Source of the DNA: Amycolatopsis nalaikhensis
Lineage (GTDB): Bacteria; Actinomycetota; Actinomycetes; Mycobacteriales; Pseudonocardiaceae
Reading direction: 5' to 3'
Length of the DNA: 64,000 bases
NCBI RefSeq assembly: GCF_030264295.1
Contig: NZ_CP127173.1
Coordinates: forward strand, 6,889,501-6,953,500
Shown: piece after piece, positions 30,920 to 38,729 of the stretch
Position numbering within the stretch: the stretch's first letter is position 1
Layout of the letters: each line of letters starts with the position of its first letter
Notes under the pieces: model-generated
What the model was told of the DNA's origin: nothing
The model's input: the letters and a program-made list of their open reading frames with translations, nothing else
Databases searched by the model: none
Program-made: the position numbers and the translations under genes

Positions 30920-32302
30920 CTACCAGCCGAACCGTTCGGCGTGGACGCGGTCGGCGGGGACACCGGCGCGGCGGGCGCTGTCGAGCACCGCTTCGGTCCA
31001 GGCGTCCGGGCCGCAGACGTACACGTCGTGGCCGGCGATGTCGGGCACCAGGTGGCGCAGGACCTGGTAGTCGGGGACGGAGGTGTAGTTTGCCGGGAGC
31101 CAGGATGCGCGGTCGCGGGAGCGCCGGCCGAGCAGGTAGTGAAGCCGGATTCCGCGCCGCGCCGCGAGGTCCTCGAGCTCGGCGCGGAACAGCAGGTCCC
31201 GCTGCGACCCCGCGCGGAGGAACAGCACAGCTTCGCCGGGCCGGTAGGACAGTTCCTCCAGCAGCGCGCGCAGCGGCGTGATCCCGATCCCGGACGCGAA
31301 CATCGCCAGCTTTGGTCCTTTCCGGACAGTGCCGGTGAGCCTGCCGTACGGCCCCTCGAACAGGGCGAGGGTGCCGGGCCGCAGAGTGGCCAGCCGGCGG
31401 CTGCCGGGCCCGAGATCCTTCGCCGTGATCCTCAACCCTTGACCGTCCGGAGCGGCCGACAACGAGAACGGCTTGCCTCGCGTCCAACCCGGACCCGAGA
31501 CGAACCGCCAGACGAAGAACTGGCCCGCAGCAGTGGGGAGCCGGTCGAGGTGCCGGCCGCGCAGGTACACGGAGACGACGCCGGGCGCTTCCTGCACCAC
31601 CTTTTCGACAACGAGGCGGTGCCGGGTATTGAGGAAGACCGGCAGCCCGAGCCGGAAGACCAGTACGGCGCCCGCTGCTGCGGCGTACGCGGTCCACCAG
31701 AAGGCGGTCGCCACCGGCGAGGCGGTGAAGTCGGCGCCGGTCCACAGCTGGTGCGGCAGCGCGAGCCCGGCGCCGAGGTAGGCGTAGAGGTGCAGCAGGT
31801 GCCAGGACTCGTACCGCAGGCGCCGCCGGGCCGCGCGCACCGACGTCACGGCGACCATGACCAGTGCGGCGGTCGCCGCCGTGGCCAGGAGCATGCCCGC
31901 GTAGGTGGTCACGAGCAGCCAGACCTCGCCGAGCAGGCCCGAACCGTCGGTGGCGGCATACCCGAGGCTGATCAGGACGATGTGCGCGGCCAGCAGCGTG
32001 ATCGAGGTGAACCCGGTCAGCCGGTGGCGCCGGGCCAGCTCGTCCTGGCCGTAGCTGCGTTCGACCCAGGGGATCCGGGCCATGAGCAGCACCTGCAGCA
32101 GGAGGAGATCGGCCGACAGCAGCCCGGTGAGCCGCCCCGCGGAGGTCAGGAAGTCGGTGGCGAGGTCCTGCAGGCCGCGGCCGGACACCCAGAGCGCCAC
32201 CACGAACAGGACGCTCAGCCAGGCCGTCAGGCCGGCGGCGTCGCGCCACCACGCGCGCACCGCGGGCCGCGTGACGCGGTGGGTGGCGAAGACGGTGGAC
32301 AT
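30920..32302 (-). CDS. Ferric-reductase-like transmembrane flavoprotein
   Basis: 460 residues from ATG comp 32300-32302 (GAGGAG ahead). Six transmembrane helices form a ferric-reductase-like domain with histidines for two haems (LTGFTSITLLAAHIVLISLG, SWHLLHLYAYLGAGLALPHQ). Then a ferredoxin-reductase module: FAD motif KPFSLSAAP, NAD-binding FASGIGITPLRALLEELSYR, and the C-terminal VYVCGPDAWTEAVLDSARRA. It moves electrons from NAD(P)H across the membrane. The operon partner with covalently bound FMN is the obvious acceptor, and the final extracytoplasmic acceptor is unknown. Confidence 0.88.
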   Translation of the reverse strand: MSTVFATHRVTRPAVRAWWRDAAGLTAWLSVLFVVALWVSGRGLQDLATDFLTSAGRLTGLLSADLLLLQVLLMARIPWVERSYGQDELARRHRLTGFTSITLLAAHIVLISLGYAATDGSGLLGEVWLLVTTYAGMLLATAATAALVMVAVTSVRAARRRLRYESWHLLHLYAYLGAGLALPHQLWTGADFTASPVATAFWWTAYAAAAGAVLVFRLGLPVFLNTRHRLVVEKVVQEAPGVVSVYLRGRHLDRLPTAAGQFFVWRFVSGPGWTRGKPFSLSAAPDGQGLRITAKDLGPGSRRLATLRPGTLALFEGPYGRLTGTVRKGPKLAMFASGIGITPLRALLEELSYRPGEAVLFLRAGSQRDLLFRAELEDLAARRGIRLHYLLGRRSRDRASWLPANYTSVPDYQVLRHLVPDIAGHDVYVCGPDAWTEAVLDSARRAGVPADRVHAERFGW

Positions 32303-32350
32303 CGGGCTCCTCGGAGTGGTCGCTGCGGAATCCACCCTTCCGGAGCCCGG

Positions 32351-33730
32351 TTAGCGGTCGACGTGACCGGGGTGAGAACCGGGTAAGAGAAGATCGGCAG
32401 CGACGGTGAACCCGACCACGGCCCCGCCGCCCGGGCGCGGCTCGGCGAACACGGACCCGCCGTGGGCGAGGGCAATCTCCCGCACGATGGCCAGCCCGAG
32501 CCCGGAGCCGGGCAGGCCGCGGGCGGCGTCCGCGCGGTGGAACCGGTCGAACACCCGCGTCGCGTCGTCGTCGCCGATGCCGGGGCCGCGGTCGAGCACC
32601 TGCACGCGGCCGTCGCGGACGACGACCTCGATCGGCCCGTCGGGAGCGAACTTCACGGCGTTCTCCAGCAGGTTCGACACCGCGCGCTCCAGGGCCTTCG
32701 CCTGACCGGTCAGCGCGGATCCGTCGGCCTGGACGCTGATGGTGCGGCCCGAGCGGCGCCGGACGCGGTCGGCGGCGCGGCCGGCGACGGCGCCCAGCTC
32801 GACCGGGGCGGGTTCTTCGGACTGGTAGCGGCGAGTGGCCAGTTCGACGAGCTCGTCGATGAGGTGGGTGAGTTCGCGGGTCTCGCCGTCGACGTCGTGG
32901 AGCAGGCGGGCGCGGGATTCGGGGGTGAGCTCGGCGAACCGGCGCAGGACGCTGGCGTTGGTGCGCAGGCTGGTCAGCGGGGTCCGCAGCTCGTGGGCGG
33001 CGTCCTGGACGAGGCGGTCCTGGTCGGCGCGGGCGTCGGCGAGGCGGCCGAGCATCCGGTCGAACGACGTCGCGAGCCTGCCGACCTCGTCGCGCCCGCC
33101 GGTGGGCACGGCGACGTCGTCGAGGCGGCCGTCGCTGACCTGTTCGGTGACGTCGGTGAGCCGGACCAGCCGGCGGGTGATCTGCCGGGCCAGCAGCCAG
33201 CCGGCCAGCGCCGCCGCGACCAGCACCAGGGCGCTGACGCCGGTGATGCGGGCGGCCAGCTCGCTCAGCACGTGCCGGGACTCGTCGACGTCGATGCCGA
33301 GCTGGACGGCGCCGCGGCCGGGTCCGAGCGCGACGGTGATGACCCGGTACTCGTCGTGCCCGGCGGTGAAGTTCGTATAGCGGTGGTCGGCGAGGGCGCC
33401 GGTCGCTGCCAGCGCGCGGTCCTCGTCGCCGACGGCCAGGCGCACCGGGCGGCCGCCGAGCGGGCGGACGCTCCCGTCCGCGGCGATGGCCTGGGCCACC
33501 ATCGGCTGGGCTTCGTCGTGGTCGTCGTCATCGGGGCCGCGGGTGACCGGGCTGGGCGCGAGGATCTGCGTCGCTCCGGCCGCGACCTCGGCGGAGGTGG
33601 TCAGCAGGGACCGGTCGAGTTCGGCATCGATGCGCTGGGAGGCGGCCTGGTAGCTGAAGGCCCCGACGAGGATCGCCACCGCCGCGCCGACCCCGGCGAA
33701 CGCGATCGCGAGCTTGCTGCGCAGGTTCAC
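32351..33730 (-). CDS. Sensor histidine kinase (MprB-like)
   Basis: 459 residues, GTG start overlapping the regulator stop (GTGA). TM1 about 8-30, an extracytoplasmic sensor with an acidic run GPDDDDHDEAQP (residues about 65-76), TM2 about 165-190, HAMP, phospho-acceptor H246 in DAAHELRTPLTSLRTNASVL, ATPase domain with AVSNLLENAVKFAP, VLDRGPGIGDDDATRVFDRF and GSGLGLAIVREIALAHGGSV. Architecture matches mycobacterial MprB. It probably controls the electron-transfer operon that follows 48 bases downstream. Confidence 0.9.
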   Translation of the reverse strand: MNLRSKLAIAFAGVGAAVAILVGAFSYQAASQRIDAELDRSLLTTSAEVAAGATQILAPSPVTRGPDDDDHDEAQPMVAQAIAADGSVRPLGGRPVRLAVGDEDRALAATGALADHRYTNFTAGHDEYRVITVALGPGRGAVQLGIDVDESRHVLSELAARITGVSALVLVAAALAGWLLARQITRRLVRLTDVTEQVSDGRLDDVAVPTGGRDEVGRLATSFDRMLGRLADARADQDRLVQDAAHELRTPLTSLRTNASVLRRFAELTPESRARLLHDVDGETRELTHLIDELVELATRRYQSEEPAPVELGAVAGRAADRVRRRSGRTISVQADGSALTGQAKALERAVSNLLENAVKFAPDGPIEVVVRDGRVQVLDRGPGIGDDDATRVFDRFHRADAARGLPGSGLGLAIVREIALAHGGSVFAEPRPGGGAVVGFTVAADLLLPGSHPGHVDR

Positions 33731-34410
33731 GCCGGCCGCACCGAGTAGCCCACGCCGCGGACGGTGTGGATCAGCTCCGTCGCGCCGGCCTGCTCCAGCT
33801 TGCGGCGCAGGTAGCCGATGTAGACGGCGAGGTTCTTGGAGTCGGAGCCGAATTCGTAGCCCCAAATGCGCTGGTAGATGGTCGCGCGGTCGAGCACGAT
33901 CCCGGCGTTGCGCACCAGCAGCTCGAGCAGGTCGAACTCGGTTTTCGACAGCGTGATCTCCGTGCCCTGCCACCACACGCGCCGGGCCGCGGGGTCGACC
34001 GCGAGCTCACCCAGCCGCAGCGTGCGCCGCGCGTCCGGCTCGGGTGACGTGCGGCGCAGCAGCGCGCGCAGCCGGGCGAGGAGTTCGTCGAGCTCGAACG
34101 GCTTGGGCAGGTAGTCGTCGGCCCCGGCGTCGAGCCCGGCCACCCGGTCGGGCGTCTCGACCCGCGCGGTGAGCATGAGGATCGGCGTCCGGTCGCCTTC
34201 GGCGCGCAGAACGCGGCAGACGCCGAGGCCGTCGACGCCAGGCATCATCACGTCGAGGATCAGCACGTCGAACTCGTCGCGGCGGGCGGTGGCCAGGGCG
34301 CTGACGCCGTCGGTCACCTCGGTGACGTGGTAGCCCTCGAGGTCGAGGGCCCGGACGAGCGATTCGCGGATCGCCCGGTCGTCGTCGGCGAGCAGGACTC
34401 GGTGTGGCAT
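33727..34410 (-). CDS. OmpR/MprA-type response regulator
   Basis: 227 residues. Receiver: RVLLADDDRAIRESLVRALD, DVLILDVMMPGVDGLGVCRV (phospho-acceptor D53), PILMLTARVETPDRVAGLDA and DYLPKPFELDELLARLRALL (K-P). Winged-helix output: WWQGTEITLSKTEFDLLELL, WGYEFGSDSKNLAVYIGYLR, TVRGVGYSVRPA. Complete and paired with the kinase by a 4-base overlap. It heads the leftward electron-transfer operon. Confidence 0.92.
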   Translation of the reverse strand: MPHRVLLADDDRAIRESLVRALDLEGYHVTEVTDGVSALATARRDEFDVLILDVMMPGVDGLGVCRVLRAEGDRTPILMLTARVETPDRVAGLDAGADDYLPKPFELDELLARLRALLRRTSPEPDARRTLRLGELAVDPAARRVWWQGTEITLSKTEFDLLELLVRNAGIVLDRATIYQRIWGYEFGSDSKNLAVYIGYLRRKLEQAGATELIHTVRGVGYSVRPA

Positions 34411-34497
34411 GCCGCCATCATGCCCGCGTGCCGTGGTCGCGTCCGGCCGGGTTTTCGGCTGGTGAGCAGTACGTTAATGGACGGCAAAACCGCACCG

Positions 34498-34857
34498 TTA
34501 CCGCTCATCAACCGGCGGTGCGGCTCGGTACTTGAGTTTCGCCAGCCGGGTGGCGGCGAAGAGCGCCGCGACGGCGATCGCGCCGAGAGCGGCCAGGAGG
34601 CGGTTGACGTCGACGGCCGGTTCCCAGCGGAGCTTGCCGTCCTTGATGACGTAGGCCCCGACCGGTTTGGCCGACAGCCCGAAGCCGCCGCCTTCGCCGG
34701 ATCGGCCCTTCTCGTCGCGGCTGTCGCCGCCACCTCCGCCGGTGCCGACGGTCGAAGCCACGATCACCGTGACGCCGTCGACCTCGTACGGCTCGCTGTA
34801 GACCATCTTGGTCTCCAGCCCGTCCTTCGCCTTCTCGAGCAGTTCGTCGACCTTCAT
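34498..34857 (-). CDS. GerW/YtfJ-family sporulation protein
   Basis: 119 residues. The GerW core reads MKVDELLEKAKDGLETKMVY, SEPYEVDGVTVIVASTVGTG, a glycine-rich loop (GGGGGDSRDEKGRSGEGGGF), then GFGLSAKPVGAYVIKDGKLR and WEPAVDVNRLLAALGAIAVA, ending in one hydrophobic helix. Known in Bacillus as a spore coat-associated protein and common in non-sporulating actinobacteria with no clear role. Divergent from the aldolase gene, sharing the gap with DosR-like sites. Confidence 0.82.
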   Translation of the reverse strand: MKVDELLEKAKDGLETKMVYSEPYEVDGVTVIVASTVGTGGGGGDSRDEKGRSGEGGGFGLSAKPVGAYVIKDGKLRWEPAVDVNRLLAALGAIAVAALFAATRLAKLKYRAAPPVDER

Positions 34858-34894
34858 GCGGCCAAGTCTCATCGCCGGGGCGCGCGAGCAGCAG

Positions 34895-34930
34895 AGCCGT
34901 TGGTCCCACCCGTTGGTGACCGAGGGCCCC
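34895..34930. promoter_or_regulatory. Pair of DosR-like boxes
   Basis: AGCCGTTGGTCCCA (34895-34908; reverse strand TGGGACCAACGGCT) and GGTGACCGAGGGCCCC (34915-34930) lie between the divergent gerW and aldolase genes. The first closely follows the GGGACCAACGGCCC type of DosR site. Confidence 0.42.
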
Positions 34931-35016
34931 GGTGCCGGTGGCGTTCGCCAGCGGTGATCACCGCCGCGCCGCGATTTGCTGGGCACACCACGAACCCGCG
35001 ACTGTCGGAGGCCGCC

Positions 35017-35910
35017 ATGGCGCACCGTCCCGCACTGGCCGAACTCGGGCTGAACACCGGCAAGAAGACACGCCTGCACCGCATCCTGCACGAACACGGC
35101 CTGCGTAACGGGACCGCGTTCTTCCTGCCCTACGACCAGGGCCTGGAACACGGTCCTCGCGACTTCTTCGCCAACCCGGCGGCGAGCGACCCGAAGTACA
35201 TCATCAAGCTCGCGCTCGAAGGCGGGTTCAACGGGATCGCCATCCAGATCGGGCTGGCCGAGAAGTTCTACTGGGACTACGCGGGTGAGCTGCCCCTGGT
35301 GCTGAAGCTCAACGGCAAGACCGAAATCCCGTCCGACGCCGAGGCGCTGTCCCCGCTGCACGGCAGCGTCGAGGACGCGGTCCGGCTCGGCGCGGACGCC
35401 GTCGGCTACACCCTCTACGTCGGAAGTCCCGCGCAGGAACACGATTTCGCCCAGCTGCGGCAGGTCCGCGCCGACGCGCATCGTCTCGGCATGCCGCTGA
35501 TCGTCTGGGCCTACCCGCGCGGTTCGGCCATCGAGGGCAAGGGCGGGAAAGACTCGTTCTACGCCGTCGACTACGCCGCACGGACCGCGTCCGAGCTCGG
35601 CGCCGACGTCGTCAAGGTCAACTTCCCGCACCCCGCCAAGATCGACAACGTCCCCGCGCCGTACGCGAAGGAAACGACCAGCCAGCAGGCGATCGACGCC
35701 GTCGTCCGGTCGGCCGGGCGGACGCTGCTGCTCGTCTCCGGCGGCGGCAAGGCCGGCGACGACGCGATGCTGGAAAAGGCTCGCGAGTCCATGGAAGCCG
35801 GCGCGACCGGGCTGATCTTCGGCCGCAACGTCTGGCAGCGTGACCACGACGAGTCGCTGCGGTTCGTCGCGGCGCTGCGCGACATCCTCGCGAAGTACCC
35901 GAGCACATGA
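35017..35910 (+). CDS. Class I (DhnA/archaeal-type) fructose-bisphosphate aldolase family
   Basis: 297 residues. DhnA-family aldolase with the TIM-barrel blocks AFFLPYDQGLEHGPRDFFAN, FNGIAIQIGLAEKFYWDYAG, PLVLKLNGKTEI (Schiff-base-type lysine region), ADAVGYTLYVGS, MPLIVWAYPRGSAI and ADVVKVNFPHPAKIDNVPAP (second lysine K), then TLLLVSGGGKAGDDAMLEKA. It cleaves or forms fructose-1,6-bisphosphate in the cytoplasm. A class I, metal-free enzyme suits oxidative or anaerobic stress. The stop overlaps the start of the oxidoreductase gamma gene, so it leads this operon. Confidence 0.85.
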   Translation: MAHRPALAELGLNTGKKTRLHRILHEHGLRNGTAFFLPYDQGLEHGPRDFFANPAASDPKYIIKLALEGGFNGIAIQIGLAEKFYWDYAGELPLVLKLNGKTEIPSDAEALSPLHGSVEDAVRLGADAVGYTLYVGSPAQEHDFAQLRQVRADAHRLGMPLIVWAYPRGSAIEGKGGKDSFYAVDYAARTASELGADVVKVNFPHPAKIDNVPAPYAKETTSQQAIDAVVRSAGRTLLLVSGGGKAGDDAMLEKARESMEAGATGLIFGRNVWQRDHDESLRFVAALRDILAKYPST

Positions 35911-36503
35911 GCATGACGGAGGTCCGCATCCACGGCCGCGGCGGTCAGGGCGTGGTGACCGCGGCCGAGCTGCTGTCGGTCGCCGCGTTCACCGAAGGGC
36001 GCCACGCACAGGCATTCCCCAGCTTCGGCTCGGAACGCATGGGTGCGCCGGTCGTGTCCTTCTGCCGGATCGCCGACCGGGTGATCCGTACGCGGGAGCC
36101 GATCGTGCGGCCCAGCGCGCTGATCATCCAGGACGCCACCTTGCTGCACCAGGTGAACGTCTTCGAGGGCTTGCGGCCGGAGGGCTACCTGCTGGTGAAC
36201 TCCGCGCACAGCTTCGAGGAACTGGGGCTGGGGGAGTTCGTGCGCGGGTTCCGGCGCGAGCGGCTGCTCGTGGTGCCCGCCACCGAGCTGGCCCGCCAGC
36301 ACCTCGGCCGCCCGATGCCGAACGCGGCGCTGCTCGGCGGGTTCGCCGCCTTGACCGGCGTTGTCGAGCTGCGCTCGGTGATCACCGCGATCTCCGGCCG
36401 GTTCACCGGCGCCAAGGCCGACGGCAACATCGCCGCGGCGACCGCCGCGTACGGGTTCGTCCGTGCCGAACGGGAGGAGCTGACCGGTGCTCAGGCAGAT
36501 TGA
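35907..36503 (+). CDS. 2-oxoacid:ferredoxin oxidoreductase, gamma subunit
   Basis: 198 residues. TEVRIHGRGGQGVVTAAELL (the G-R-G-G-Q-G-V motif of pyruvate/oxoacid oxidoreductase gamma chains), QAFPSFGSERMGAPVVSFCR (G-x-E-x-R-G variant), IIQDATLLHQVNVFEGL, PATELARQHLGRPMPNAALL. It packs against the alpha subunit in the CoA-dependent oxidative decarboxylation of a 2-oxoacid. It overlaps the aldolase by 4 bases and the alpha gene by 17. Confidence 0.9.
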   Translation: MSMTEVRIHGRGGQGVVTAAELLSVAAFTEGRHAQAFPSFGSERMGAPVVSFCRIADRVIRTREPIVRPSALIIQDATLLHQVNVFEGLRPEGYLLVNSAHSFEELGLGEFVRGFRRERLLVVPATELARQHLGRPMPNAALLGGFAALTGVVELRSVITAISGRFTGAKADGNIAAATAAYGFVRAEREELTGAQAD

Positions 36504-37728
36504 GGGGTCCAAAGCCGTCGCCGACGCGGTCGCGCTGTGCCGCCCGGAAGTCGTCTGCGCGTACCCGATCTCTCCGCAGACCCACATCGTCGAAGGCCTG
36601 GCGGAGCTGGTGAAGTCCGGTGAGCTCGCGCCGTGCGAGTTCGTCAACGTCGAGTCGGAGTTCGCCGCGATGTCGGTCGCCATCGGCGCGTCCGCGGCCG
36701 GCGCGCGGGCCTACACGGCGACCGCGAGCCAGGGCCTGCTGTACATGACCGAGGCGGTGTTCAACGCGTCCGGGCTCGGCCTGCCGATCGTGATGACGGT
36801 GGCCAACCGGGCGATCGGCGCGCCGATCAACATCTGGAACGACCACAGCGACAGCATGGCCCTGCGCGACGCCGGCTGGATCCAGCTGCACGCCGAGACC
36901 AACCAGGAGGCCGCGGACCTGCACGTCCAGGCGTTCCGGATCGCCGAGGAGCTGTCCACGCCGGTGATGGTCTGCATGGACGGCTTCGTGCTGACCCACG
37001 CGTGGGAACAAGTCGACACGCCGGACCAGGACCAGGTCGACGCGTTCCTGCCGCCCTACGAGCCCCGGCAGGTCCTCGATCCGGCCGAGCCGTCGTCGAT
37101 CGGGGCGATGGTCGGCCCCGAGGCGTTCACCGAGGTCCGCTACCTCGCCCACGCCCGCCTGATGGAGGCTCTCGATGTCGTCCCGGACGTCTCGGACCGC
37201 TTCGCCGAGGCGTTCGGCCGCAACTCCGGCGGGCTGACCCGCGCCTACCGCACCGAGGACGCCGACACGATCGTGATCGCGCTCGGCTCGGTGCTCGGCA
37301 CGCTCAAGGACACCGTCGACGAACTGCGCGAAGACGGGCTGCGTGTCGGTGTGCTCGGCCTGACCTGCTTCCGGCCGTTCCCCGCCGGCGCCGTCCGCGC
37401 GGCGCTCGGGCACGCCCGGGACGTCGTGGTGCTGGAGCGGGCCTTCGAGCCCGGCGTCGGCGGGATCGTCACGCAGAACGTGGTCACGGCGGCGCCTGCG
37501 ACCCGGGTGCACACGGTCGTCGCGGGCCTCGGCGGCCGCGCGGTCACCAAGACCTCGCTGGACCGGGTGCTGCGAGCGGCGGACCGGTTGCCGCCGTTGA
37601 CCTTCCTGGACCTCAACCGCTCGCTGATCGACCGGGAACTGGGACGGCTGGCCGCCGCCCGGCGCTCGGGCCCGACGGCGGAAAACCTCCTGCGCGACCT
37701 CGGTACGGTCGCCTCACGGATCGGGTGA
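36487..37728 (+). CDS. 2-oxoacid:ferredoxin oxidoreductase, alpha subunit
   Basis: 413 residues, GTG start inside the gamma gene. Domain I: QIEGSKAVADAVALCRPEVV, CAYPISPQTHIVEGLAELVK, VESEFAAMSVAIGASAAGAR, AYTATASQGLLYMTEAVFNA. Domain II/III: MVCMDGFVLTHAWEQVDTPD and VVVLERAFEPGVGGIVTQNV. It matches the PorA chain of four-subunit enzymes, binding the 2-oxoacid and the TPP cofactor arm. Probably pyruvate, but the substrate among pyruvate, 2-oxoglutarate and 2-oxoisovalerate is uncertain. Cytoplasmic. Confidence 0.9.
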   Translation: MLRQIEGSKAVADAVALCRPEVVCAYPISPQTHIVEGLAELVKSGELAPCEFVNVESEFAAMSVAIGASAAGARAYTATASQGLLYMTEAVFNASGLGLPIVMTVANRAIGAPINIWNDHSDSMALRDAGWIQLHAETNQEAADLHVQAFRIAEELSTPVMVCMDGFVLTHAWEQVDTPDQDQVDAFLPPYEPRQVLDPAEPSSIGAMVGPEAFTEVRYLAHARLMEALDVVPDVSDRFAEAFGRNSGGLTRAYRTEDADTIVIALGSVLGTLKDTVDELREDGLRVGVLGLTCFRPFPAGAVRAALGHARDVVVLERAFEPGVGGIVTQNVVTAAPATRVHTVVAGLGGRAVTKTSLDRVLRAADRLPPLTFLDLNRSLIDRELGRLAAARRSGPTAENLLRDLGTVASRIG

Positions 37729-37732
37729 TGAC

Positions 37733-38728
37733 ATGGCGGTGACGCCGATCAAGTTCTACCAGACCGGCAGCTTCGCGGTCGGGGGCCGGTTGCTCGGTCC
37801 CGACCAGCGCAGCGTGCAGTCCGACCGCGAGCGGATCAACTCGATCGACTGCGGCCACCGCGCGTGCCAGGGCTGCGGTGAAGCACTGGGGGCGCGGTAC
37901 GCGCTCGACGCGGCCATGCGCGCCACGGGCAATCGGATGGTCGCGGTCAACGCGACCGGCTGCCTGGAGGTCTTCTCGACGCCGTACCCCGAGACGTCGT
38001 GGCGCATCCCGTGGCTGCACTCGCTGTTCGGCAACGCCCCCGCGGTGGCCACCGGGGTCGCCGCGGCGATGAAGGCCAAGGGCCGCACCGACGTCCGCGT
38101 GGTCGGCCAAGGCGGCGACGGCGGCACGGTCGACATCGGTTTCGCGTGTCTCTCCGGCATGTTCGAGCGCAACGACGACGTGCTCTACATCTGCTACGAC
38201 AACGAGGCCTACATGAACACCGGCGTCCAGCGTTCCGGAGCGACGCCGGCCGCGGCTCGCACGGCGACGACACCGGCCGTGGGACCGGAGCCCGGGGCAG
38301 CGTTCGGACAGGGCAAGAACGTCCCGATGATCGCGCTGGCGCACGAGATCCCGTACGTGGCGACGGCGACCGTCGCGGACCTGCGGGACCTCGAAGCTAA
38401 GGTGACGCGGGCGATGGAGTTCCGCGGCGCCCGCTACCTGCACGTGCTGGTGCCCTGCCCGCTCGGCTGGGGCAGCGCGTCGCACGACACGATCCTGATC
38501 GCCCGCCTGGCCAAGGAAAGCGGGCTGTTCCCGGTGTTCGAGGCCGAGCACGGCGAGATCGTCGCGACGTCGAAGATCCGCCGCCGGGTCCCGGTCGAGG
38601 ACTACCTGCGGCGCCAGACGCGGTACGCGCACCTGTTCGGCGACCAGCCCCGCACCGACGTGATCGCGCGGATCCAGGCGCAGGCCGACCGCAACATCCG
38701 CCGCTACGGCCTGCTCGGAGAGGACTGA
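37733..38728 (+). CDS. 2-oxoacid:ferredoxin oxidoreductase, beta (TPP) subunit
   Basis: 331 residues. An N-terminal cysteine cluster for a [4Fe-4S] centre (C40, C45 and C48 in DCGHRACQGCGEALGARYAL). The TPP/Mg motif starts at GGDGGTVDIGF (D129) and runs to YICYDNEAYMNTGVQRSGAT. It then has PMIALAHEIPYVATATVADL and LVPCPLGWGS (further cysteine). It carries thiamine diphosphate and passes electrons to the iron-sulfur centre. Four bases after alpha; the next gene supplies an iron-sulfur flavoprotein in place of a simple delta ferredoxin. Confidence 0.9.
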   Translation: MAVTPIKFYQTGSFAVGGRLLGPDQRSVQSDRERINSIDCGHRACQGCGEALGARYALDAAMRATGNRMVAVNATGCLEVFSTPYPETSWRIPWLHSLFGNAPAVATGVAAAMKAKGRTDVRVVGQGGDGGTVDIGFACLSGMFERNDDVLYICYDNEAYMNTGVQRSGATPAAARTATTPAVGPEPGAAFGQGKNVPMIALAHEIPYVATATVADLRDLEAKVTRAMEFRGARYLHVLVPCPLGWGSASHDTILIARLAKESGLFPVFEAEHGEIVATSKIRRRVPVEDYLRRQTRYAHLFGDQPRTDVIARIQAQADRNIRRYGLLGED

Positions 38729-38729
38729 C

